Below, in pieces: positions 1 to 4,935 of a stretch of 5,473 nt of DNA; positions within the stretch are counted from its first letter, which is position 1; every line of letters begins with the position of its first letter. Source of the stretch: Firmicutes bacterium UBA5499 (lineage in GTDB: Bacteria; Bacillota; DTU084); contig DIPB01000134.1 of the NCBI GenBank assembly GCA_002426275.1, positions 12,805 to 18,277 on the forward strand, read 5' to 3'. The position numbers and the translations under genes were made by a program. The notes beneath the pieces were generated by a model. The model was not told the origin of the DNA and searched no databases. It was given only the letters and a program-made list of their open reading frames with translations.

Positions 1-1
1 C

Positions 2-490
2 CTGGCAGCGGTGGACGGCGTGAATAATGCCATTTTTCTTGAAGATGCGGCCTTCGGCGAGCTGATGTTTTACGGCAGGGGCGCCGGAGAATTGCCCACT
101 GGCAGCGCCGTGCTGTCGGATGTGATCGCAGCCGCCAGAGATTTGGTTTTGGGCAAGACTGGCAATCTCAACTGCACCTGCTTCGTGGAGCGCCCGGTGC
201 TGCCCATGGAAGAAGTGGCGTGCAAATATTACGTCAGGCTTGCCGTGGATGACGCTCCCGGGGTATTGGCCAGGATCGCGGATTGCTTCGGCTCAAATGG
301 TGTGAGCTTGGCGCAAGTCATCCAAAAGGGATATGAAGAGCCGGTGGATCTGGTATTTGTAAGCCACAGGGTGCGCGAAGGGCAGATGAAAAAAGCATTG
401 CACCAGATCACGGCCCTGGAATACGTTCACAAGGTGGCCAATCTGATTCGTGTTGAAGGGGAAGAGCAATTTGGAACAGAGGCGGGTTAA
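2..490 (+). CDS. hom: Homoserine dehydrogenase, C-terminal part (5' end outside window)
   Basis: This is the last ~162 residues of NAD(P)H-dependent homoserine dehydrogenase, which reduces aspartate semialdehyde to homoserine in the cytoplasm (the entry to threonine and, in many organisms, methionine). The reading frame is open from base 2. The segment NGVNNAIF-like followed by YGRGAGELPT (about 71-100) and SAVLSD is the conserved end of the catalytic domain. From about 224 an ACT domain follows (KYYVRLAVDDAPGVLARIADCF, then GVSLAQVIQKG), the usual allosteric domain through which threonine inhibits the bacterial enzyme. The N-terminal Rossmann NAD(P) domain must lie upstream of the window. 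The 3' end overlaps thrB by 20 nt if the TTG start at 471 is right. The identification is secure from the motifs; feedback by threonine is inferred from the family. Confidence 0.95.
   Translation: MAAVDGVNNAIFLEDAAFGELMFYGRGAGELPTGSAVLSDVIAAARDLVLGKTGNLNCTCFVERPVLPMEEVACKYYVRLAVDDAPGVLARIADCFGSNGVSLAQVIQKGYEEPVDLVFVSHRVREGQMKKALHQITALEYVHKVANLIRVEGEEQFGTEAG
456..466 (+). promoter_or_regulatory. Ribosome binding site for thrB, inside the hom reading frame
   Basis: A purine-rich stretch (AAGGGGAAGAG) lies 4-8 nt upstream of the in-frame TTG at 471. It favours TTG 471 over the upstream GTG 450 and TTG 453, which have no comparable Shine-Dalgarno. A GTG at 492 with a weak GAGGCGG upstream (479-485) is the alternative. 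Confidence 0.5.
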
Positions 491-1385
491 GGTGATCGTG
501 CCGGCCACCACGGCTAATCTGGGGCCGGGCTTCGATACTCTGGGGATGGCGCTGGGATTATATAATATCGTGGAAATGGAAATGACGCACGGCGCTGGAA
601 TTCATGTGGCTGTGGAAGGGGAGGGAACAGGCGCGCTGCCGTTGGACGATACCAATCTGGTCTGTCGGGCCGCCTCTACCCTTTGGAAACGCGTAGGGTT
701 TCCCACTGACGGCTTTAGCGTGCGCCTGAAGAATAACATTCCCCTTGCCCGCGGCTTAGGTTCCAGCGCGGCCGCCATTGTGGGTAGCTTGACGGCAGCT
801 AATCTTCTCTCCGGCGGCAGGCTGTCCGACGATGAAATATTGGCTTTGGCCACGGAATTTGAAGGACATCCGGATAATGCGGCTCCCGCCCTCTTTGGCG
901 GCTTTGTGGTGTCCGTGACGGACGGAGGGCAAGTGCGGGCCATGCAACTGCCTGTGCCGCCAAAACTGCGGGCTGTGGTGGCGATTCCGGAATTTGAATT
1001 ATCGACGGATTCTGCGCGCAGAGCGTTACCCAAGCAAGTGAGCATGCAAGACGCCACCTTTAACGTCAGCCATGCGGCCATGCTGGTGGGCGCTTTGGCA
1101 ACAGGTCAATTGCGCTTTCTGCGCTATGCTTTCCGCGATAAGCTTCACCAGCAGTATCGCGCCGCTTTAATTCCCGGTCTAGCGCAGGTCATGGAGGCAG
1201 GAGAGGCTGCCGGCGCCAGGGGGGTAGTGCTCAGCGGCGCGGGCCCCACTGTGATCGCTTTTTACACGGAGCGCGAGCTGGGAGGCGCCATCGGCAAAGC
1301 TATGCAGAGAGCGTTTGCCGCCTCGGGCGTGGAAAGCAAAATACTTTTGACATCTTTGGTATCCCATGGTGCCAGAGTGGCCTAG
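471..1385 (+). CDS. thrB: Homoserine kinase (GHMP kinase family)
   Basis: ThrB phosphorylates homoserine with ATP to O-phosphohomoserine, the substrate of threonine synthase. From TTG 471 the product is 304 residues, normal for the family. It starts VKVIVPATTANLGPGFD, the family's characteristic N-terminus (about residues 6-22). The GHMP ATP-binding loop PLARGLGSSAA is at about 91-101, the conserved HPDN at about 133-136, STDSARRALP at about 178-187, and the C-terminal glycine motif GVVLSGAGPT at about 251-260. A longer form from GTG 450 (311 residues) is possible but adds residues not typical of the family. The start overlaps the end of hom by 20 nt, which suggests translational coupling. 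No threonine synthase gene (thrC) is seen in the window; it may lie upstream or elsewhere. Identity is secure; the exact start is not. Confidence 0.95.
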   Translation: MEQRRVKVIVPATTANLGPGFDTLGMALGLYNIVEMEMTHGAGIHVAVEGEGTGALPLDDTNLVCRAASTLWKRVGFPTDGFSVRLKNNIPLARGLGSSAAAIVGSLTAANLLSGGRLSDDEILALATEFEGHPDNAAPALFGGFVVSVTDGGQVRAMQLPVPPKLRAVVAIPEFELSTDSARRALPKQVSMQDATFNVSHAAMLVGALATGQLRFLRYAFRDKLHQQYRAALIPGLAQVMEAGEAAGARGVVLSGAGPTVIAFYTERELGGAIGKAMQRAFAASGVESKILLTSLVSHGARVA

Positions 1386-1398
1386 CGGAGGGTGATTC

Positions 1399-2586
1399 AT
1401 GAAGACGATCGCGCAAATTAACGAGCGGATCAGTTCCGGCGAGGCAGTTGTGCTCACAGCCGATGAAGTGGTGGAATTTGCCGAGAAAAACGGCGTGGAG
1501 GCGGTGGCCAGAGAGGTAGATGTGGTTACAACGGCAACTTTTGGCGCCATGTGCTCTTCCGGCGCTTTTTTAAACTTTGGACACGCTGATCCGCCGATCC
1601 GCATGACCAAGATCTTGCTCAACGATGTGCCGGCCTACGGCGGCTTGGCAGCAGTGGATACGTATCTGGGCGCCACGGAGATTTCCCAGACTGAGGGCAT
1701 GAACTATGGCGGGGCCCATGTGATTGAAGATTTAGTGGCAGGGCGGAGGATCAAACTCGAGGCCGCTTCTCCCGGCACGGACTGCTATCCTCGCCGGGAG
1801 ATCACTACCTATCTGACGCTCGCCAGCCTCAATCAGGCTTACCTCTATAATCCCCGCAATGCCTATCAGAATTATAATTGCGCAGTGAACACTTCTGAGC
1901 ATGTAATTCGCACATATATGGGCACTTTGCTGCCCAGGATGGGCAATGCCGCTTATGCCACTTGCGGCCAGCTGAGCCCGCTTTTAAATGATCCCTATTA
2001 TCGCACCATCGGCATGGGAACCAGGATCTTTCTGGGCGGCGGGATTGGTTACGTTGCCTGGGAAGGCACCCAGCATAATCCCTTGGCGGGACGCACGGCG
2101 GGCGGTGTGCCCACAGGCGGCGCCGGCGCCATGGCTGTGATTGGCGATCTTGCGGGAATGAGTCCGGAATTTCTCCGGGCGGCCACCTTCACAGATTACG
2201 GGGTGACCCTTTTTGTGGGCATAGGCGTGCCCATCCCGATTTTGGATGAGCAGATGGCCCGGTTTGTCTGCGTCCGGGATGAGGACATCGTAACCGGCGT
2301 CTATGATTACAGCGTTGGGCGGCGTTCTCGGCCTTGTTTGGGACAGGTGACGTACAAGCAGCTGCGAAGCGGCGAAATTGAAATTCAAGGCAAGAAGATT
2401 CGCACGGCACCCCTGTCCAGCCTGGCTAAGGCGCGCCAAATTGCCGAGCTGCTCCGCGGGTGGATCAAAGACGGTTCTTTCACCTTAACGGAACCTGTGA
2501 CTGGATTGCCAAAGAACAGGGTGAATACGCCCCTTGATGTAATCGGCCCGGAGGAGACTTTTGAGGGGGAAGAAAACAATGGCTAG
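1399..2586 (+). CDS. Homocysteine biosynthesis protein, DUF39/COG1900 family (MA1821-like)
   Basis: This 395-residue protein belongs to the DUF39 (HcyS) family, recognised from the N-terminal TFGAMCSSGAFLNFGH and the segments YGGAHVIEDL and GTRIFLGGGIGYV. In Methanosarcina the homologue MA1821, with MA1822, is genetically and biochemically tied to inserting sulfur into aspartate semialdehyde to give homocysteine in anaerobes. Cysteines are at 52, 129, 161, 189, 291 and 313. C52 (in GAMCSSG) and C129 (in GTDCYPRRE) sit in the best conserved blocks and are the likely persulfide-carrying or catalytic residues; that assignment is inference. Archaeal homologues carry C-terminal CBS domains; none is visible here, and the protein ends soon after the core in a Glu-rich tail. 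A strong GGAGGG (1387-1392) precedes the ATG by 6 nt. The end overlaps the NIL/ferredoxin start by 8 nt, as expected for partner subunits. Its place directly after hom-thrB puts two aspartate semialdehyde users in one operon. Confidence 0.9.
   Translation: MKTIAQINERISSGEAVVLTADEVVEFAEKNGVEAVAREVDVVTTATFGAMCSSGAFLNFGHADPPIRMTKILLNDVPAYGGLAAVDTYLGATEISQTEGMNYGGAHVIEDLVAGRRIKLEAASPGTDCYPRREITTYLTLASLNQAYLYNPRNAYQNYNCAVNTSEHVIRTYMGTLLPRMGNAAYATCGQLSPLLNDPYYRTIGMGTRIFLGGGIGYVAWEGTQHNPLAGRTAGGVPTGGAGAMAVIGDLAGMSPEFLRAATFTDYGVTLFVGIGVPIPILDEQMARFVCVRDEDIVTGVYDYSVGRRSRPCLGQVTYKQLRSGEIEIQGKKIRTAPLSSLAKARQIAELLRGWIKDGSFTLTEPVTGLPKNRVNTPLDVIGPEETFEGEENNG
2563..2570 (+). promoter_or_regulatory. Ribosome binding site deciding the start of the NIL/ferredoxin gene
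   Basis: GAGGGGGA lies 8 nt before ATG 2579. The frame is open further upstream (TTG 2561), but this site and the better start codon favour 2579. It lies inside the DUF39 coding end. Confidence 0.6.
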
Positions 2587-2989
2587 AAAGCGAGTCATTT
2601 TGAGTTTTCCTGCCGCCTTAACTGAAAAAGCCTTAACTTACAGGCTGGTGAAAGATTACGATCTGGAGGTCAACATTCTGCGGGCTAAGATCACGCCGGG
2701 AAAAGTGGGAAGGCTGGTGGTGGAGATCTCCAATTCCACGGACGAGGCCATTGAACGTGGATTAGATTATTTAAGAGCTCAGGGCGTCTTGGTGGAAGAA
2801 TTGGGCCATGAGATCAGCATCGCCCAAGAGCGCTGTATTGATTGCGGCGCTTGCACAGGAGTCTGCTTGTCGGGGGCTCTGACCATTTCCGCTCCCGACT
2901 GGAAACTGAAGTTCGCCAAAGAGAACTGTACGCTCTGTGAGTTATGTGTAGACTCCTGTCCCACCCGCGCCATAGAGGTGGTATTTTAG
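2579..2989 (+). CDS. NIL domain protein with two 4Fe-4S clusters (MA1822-like partner of DUF39 protein)
   Basis: A 136-residue cytoplasmic protein of two parts. Residues ~1-78 (RVILSFPAAL to VEELGHEI) form a NIL domain, the small ferredoxin-fold domain best known from the C-terminus of the methionine importer ATPase MetN, where it binds methionine. Residues ~82-136 are a bacterial-type dicluster ferredoxin: C86, C89, C92, C96 and C117, C120, C123, C127 in CxxCxxCxxxC spacing. The second cluster ends in the usual CP; the first has CL. The same architecture occurs in MA1822 of Methanosarcina, which works with the DUF39 protein in homocysteine synthesis and probably supplies electrons for reducing a persulfide or thio-intermediate. 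The exact electron step is inferred. The start overlaps the DUF39 stop by 8 nt, and the stop directly abuts the next GTG start, so the three genes form a tightly coupled set. Confidence 0.9.
   Translation: MARKRVILSFPAALTEKALTYRLVKDYDLEVNILRAKITPGKVGRLVVEISNSTDEAIERGLDYLRAQGVLVEELGHEISIAQERCIDCGACTGVCLSGALTISAPDWKLKFAKENCTLCELCVDSCPTRAIEVVF
2974..2980 (+). promoter_or_regulatory. Ribosome binding site supporting GTG start at 2990
   Basis: AGAGGTG is 9 nt before GTG 2990. It lies inside the end of the NIL/ferredoxin gene and supports a start placed immediately after the preceding TAG stop. Confidence 0.5.
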
Positions 2990-3712
2990 GTGTGCTATAC
3001 CTATCGCACGTATCGGAGCCTGGCTAATCCTCACGGACTTGCCGCGTATCAGGTGCAGGTAGGGGAAAGCGATTTGGCCGTCTGGAGCACGTACATGCGG
3101 CAGGCGGAAGCGAAGACGATTTTGCTTAAAGCCAGGAGAGCTTTGAAGGCATACATGGCGCGCCGCTGTGAGTTTGAGGGCGCGCTTTCTCCGTTGCCCC
3201 AAGATCCGGCAGCGCCGGAGCTAGTGCGGCGGATGCTGGCCGCCGGCTTGGCTGCAAACGTGGGGCCCATGGCGGCAGTCGCAGGCGCCATCGCCGCTTT
3301 TGTGGCGGAGGCTCTGGCCTGTCCGGAAGTGATCGTCGAAAACGGCGGCGATCTTTACTTGAAAACCAATCGCCCCAGAACCATAGCGCTCTTTGCCGGG
3401 AAGGATTCGCCTTTCAGCTATAAGCTGGGCTTGGCCATCGCGCCCGAGGATACGCCGCTGGGCGTCTCCACCTCTGCCGGCACAGTAGGGCCGTCTTTGA
3501 GCTTTGGCAAAGCGGATGCGGCGACTATCCTGAGCCCGGATTGCGCGCTCAGCGACGCCGCGGCCACGGCTGTGGCCAACTTGGTGAAAGGCCCTGAGAC
3601 GATTGACAGAGCGATTGCCAAAGCCAAGCGGATCCCGGGGGTAACAGGCTGCGTTGTCGCCTGCGGCGAAAAACTGGGAGTTTGGGGCAGATTAAACATA
3701 GTTAATCTTTGA
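2990..3712 (+). CDS. UPF0280 family protein (COG2122, ApbE-like, MA1715-like)
   Basis: This 240-residue protein is recognised as UPF0280 from its beginning (YTYRTYRSL), VGPMAAVAGAIA at ~91-102, ENGGDLYL at ~117-124, STSAGTVGPSLSFGKADAA at ~160-178 and SDAAATAVAN at ~188-197. The NGGD and the Asp-Ala-Ala-Ala-Thr pattern resemble the C-terminal half of ApbE (FAD:protein FMN transferase), so it shares that fold, but flavin transfer is not shown for this family. In Methanosarcina the homologue MA1715 has been implicated in homocysteine and cysteine formation at limiting sulfide. No signal peptide is seen, so it is likely cytoplasmic. Cysteines are at 2, 60, 111, 185, 221 and 225. It starts with GTG directly after the NIL/ferredoxin stop (0 nt gap), linking it to the sulfur-insertion pair. 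A role in sulfur delivery or cofactor loading is inference. Confidence 0.88.
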   Translation: MCYTYRTYRSLANPHGLAAYQVQVGESDLAVWSTYMRQAEAKTILLKARRALKAYMARRCEFEGALSPLPQDPAAPELVRRMLAAGLAANVGPMAAVAGAIAAFVAEALACPEVIVENGGDLYLKTNRPRTIALFAGKDSPFSYKLGLAIAPEDTPLGVSTSAGTVGPSLSFGKADAATILSPDCALSDAAATAVANLVKGPETIDRAIAKAKRIPGVTGCVVACGEKLGVWGRLNIVNL

Positions 3713-3744
3713 TGCCGGCTGATCCGGCAGATTGAAGCGGCAGT

Positions 3745-3750
3745 GGAGGG
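3745..3750 (+). promoter_or_regulatory. Ribosome binding site for the homocysteine methyltransferase gene
   Basis: GGAGGG, 6 nt before ATG 3757. The 44-nt gap before this gene is the longest inside the operon. It also holds a short GCCGG/CCGGC hairpin (3714-3728) without a T-run, so it is not a terminator. Confidence 0.6.
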
Positions 3751-3756
3751 AGAAAA

Positions 3757-4620
3757 ATGAGCTGGCAGGATTTATTAGAGGCCAACGAACATCTTTTGGG
3801 CGATGGGGCTATGGGCACTATGCTGCACCAGGAGGGTCTCCAGATAGGGCAGGCGCCTGAGACTCTGAACGTAGACCGTCCCGAGGCTGTGAAAAACGTA
3901 CATCTGGCTTATCTGGAAGCTGGCAGTCAGTTCGTTGAGACCAACTCATTCGGCGGTTCGCCGTTGAAATTGGCCCGTTACGATTTGAACCATCGGACAT
4001 GGGAGTTGAATGCCGCCGCCGCCGCCATTGCGCGCGAAGCCGTCAGGCAAGCGGGCAAGCAGGCTCTTGTGGCCGGTTCCATAGGTCCGTCGGGAGAGCT
4101 GATCAGCCCCTTTGGCACGCTGGAGCCGGAAAAGGCGGAGGAGGCGTTTGCCGTTCAGGCTCAAGCCTTGGCCAGCGGGGGAGCAGATCTGATCTTGGTG
4201 GAGACCATGAGCGATCTGGTTGAAGCCAAAGCCGCATTGGCCGGTGCGCTGCGCTCTGGACTGCCCGTTTGGGTGACCATGACTTTTGAGGCCAATGGCC
4301 GTACCAACTGGGGCGTGTCTGCTCAAGAAGCGGTTGAAACGCTGAAAACCTTTGGCGCCAGCGCCATAGGCGCCAACTGCTCTGTGGGGCCCCAAGAGAT
4401 GCTTCCTGTTGCCAAACAGCTGGCGGCGGGAGCTCTGCCGGTGATTTTGCAGCCCAACGCAGGCTTGCCGCAATTAATCGGTGAGGAGACGGTCTTTCCC
4501 TTGGGTCCCGAGGAATTTGCTTTGAGCATGGAGCGGCTTTTGCCGTATGCCAAGCTCATAGGCGGCTGTTGCGGCACCACTCCCGCTCACATAGCCAGGC
4601 TTCAGGACTTGTTGGCTTAG
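3757..4620 (+). CDS. Homocysteine S-methyltransferase domain protein (stand-alone)
   Basis: A 287-residue TIM-barrel enzyme of the Hcy-methyltransferase family (Pfam S-methyl_trans type). The N-terminus has the conserved LLGDGAMGTMLH (~13-24), then ETNSFGGS (~61-68), GSIGPSGEL (~107-115) and VETMSDLVEAKAA (~148-160). The zinc ligands are C208 in GANCSVGP and C271/C272 in GGCCGTTP, matching the three-cysteine zinc site of MetH and BHMT. It would transfer a methyl group to homocysteine to make methionine, the step after the DUF39 reaction encoded upstream. The protein is complete as one domain but lacks the pterin, cobalamin and activation domains of MetH and the MTHFR domain of YitJ-like fusions. 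The methyl donor is therefore unknown: a separate corrinoid/methyltransferase system, S-methylmethionine, or another donor. It is the last gene before the terminator. Confidence 0.9.
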   Translation: MSWQDLLEANEHLLGDGAMGTMLHQEGLQIGQAPETLNVDRPEAVKNVHLAYLEAGSQFVETNSFGGSPLKLARYDLNHRTWELNAAAAAIAREAVRQAGKQALVAGSIGPSGELISPFGTLEPEKAEEAFAVQAQALASGGADLILVETMSDLVEAKAALAGALRSGLPVWVTMTFEANGRTNWGVSAQEAVETLKTFGASAIGANCSVGPQEMLPVAKQLAAGALPVILQPNAGLPQLIGEETVFPLGPEEFALSMERLLPYAKLIGGCCGTTPAHIARLQDLLA

Positions 4621-4645
4621 CCGCAGCGTCGCTAGAGATCTCTGT

Positions 4646-4677
4646 AAAAGCACTCTCACGCAAGGCGAGTGCTTTTT
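4646..4677 (+). terminator. Rho-independent terminator of the thr/hcy operon
   Basis: A perfect 10-bp inverted repeat, AAAAGCACTC (4646-4655) and GAGTGCTTTT (4667-4676), with an 11-nt loop. It runs straight into a T-run (4673-4677), 26 nt after the stop codon of the methyltransferase gene. The A-run on the left arm would also allow some termination from the opposite strand. Confidence 0.85.
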
Positions 4678-4695
4678 GGTACTATAAAAGCGTAG

Positions 4696-4723
4696 ATGTA
4701 AGACGCCGACGGGCGTTTCACAT
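4696..4723 (+). repeat. Imperfect 12-bp stem-loop between the terminator and the IS coding region
   Basis: ATGTAAGACGCC (4696-4707) pairs with GGCGTTTCACAT (4712-4723) around a 4-nt loop, with one A/C mismatch and one G-T wobble. Only two T's follow, so it is a weak terminator candidate. It may belong to the chromosomal flank or to the left end of the IS; its right arm overlaps the proposed -35 box at 4717. The function is unknown. Confidence 0.5.
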
Positions 4724-4744
4724 TTGCGCTTATTCTTTTACAAT
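4717..4744 (+). promoter_or_regulatory. Candidate sigma-A promoter for the IS leader RNA and transposase
   Basis: TTCACA at 4717-4722 (one mismatch to TTGACA) and TACAAT at 4739-4744 (one mismatch to TATAAT) are separated by 16 nt. A transcript would start near 4751 and run through the structured leader into the transposase at 4936. The -10 box lies within the left arm of the 11-bp inverted repeat at 4737-4747. Found by eye only. Confidence 0.5.
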
Positions 4745-4895
4745 AAGAGAGTAATTGGCCCGGAGCGGCGCTTTTTGGAGCGAAGCCTCCGACATAAAAA
4801 CTGCCGGCCATCCCTTATTGTAAACGTTCGATTAAGCAGGTTGAAACCCTCCGGGGCTTTCGCGTAACGAACCAAACTGAATTGCAATAAGCGCA
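4725..4895. repeat. Perfect 10-bp inverted repeat bracketing the IS leader
   Basis: TGCGCTTATT (4725-4734) and AATAAGCGCA (4886-4895) are exact reverse complements 151 nt apart. They bracket the promoter and structured leader almost exactly. An RNA copy of the right arm would be complementary to the DNA top strand of the left arm. Confidence 0.65.
4737..4824. repeat. Perfect 11-bp inverted repeat with 66-nt spacer
   Basis: TTTACAATAAG (4737-4747) and CTTATTGTAAA (4814-4824) are exact reverse complements. They enclose the stem/internal-loop structure at 4756-4810. The core CAATAAG occurs again in direct orientation at 4885-4891. The arms could be recombinase or regulator binding sites in DNA, or the closing helix of a longer RNA. 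Confidence 0.7.
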
Positions 4896-4930
4896 GATGG
4901 GTAACAATTACAAAAATCTGTTCAGGAGGT
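4751..4930 (+). ncRNA. Candidate IS110 bridge RNA / structured leader
   Basis: IS110-group elements encode a structured guide (bridge) RNA in the non-coding left end, upstream of the transposase. Here the leader shows a helix TGGCCCGG/CCGGCCA (4756-4763 with 4804-4810, one bulged C). A nearly symmetric internal loop follows, 13 nt each side (4764-4776 and 4791-4803), with an apical hairpin GGAG/CTCC (4777-4790). A second stem-loop is closed by GTTCG/CGAAC (4826-4830 with 4868-4872), with inner AAGC/GCTT and CCC/GGG helices. Helix, internal loop and hairpin is the layout of bridge RNA target- and donor-binding loops. The promoter at 4717-4744 would start it near 4751. The 3' end is unknown; it may simply be the 5' leader of the transposase message. 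The structure was found by eye, without folding or covariation. Confidence 0.45.
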
Positions 4931-4935
4931 TCGAA

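Noticed and set aside
602..1081. 159-codon open frame on the - strand inside thrB
   Set aside because: It is antisense to a certain gene, has low-complexity composition with no recognisable motif, and has no convincing ribosome site. It is a shadow of GC-biased third positions.
3714..3728. GCCGG/CCGGC hairpin in the gap before the methyltransferase gene
   Set aside because: It has a five-base-pair stem without a T-run and lies only 28 nt before a start codon. It is too weak to call a terminator or riboswitch.
3946..4473. 175-codon open frame on the - strand inside the homocysteine methyltransferase gene
   Set aside because: It is antisense to a gene with complete family motifs, and its product resembles no known protein.
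4634..4643. Perfect palindrome AGAGATCTCT just before the terminator
   Set aside because: It is ten bases long with no partner site or promoter nearby. Such a short palindrome is expected by chance often enough, so no operator is claimed.
4678..4740. Terminal inverted repeat and target duplication for the IS
   Set aside because: The right end is outside the window and the IS110 family generally lacks such repeats, so no terminal repeat can be assigned.
4569..4754. 61-codon + strand frame crossing the methyltransferase end and the terminator
   Set aside because: It overlaps a sure gene in another frame, runs through the terminator hairpin, and has no ribosome site or motif.
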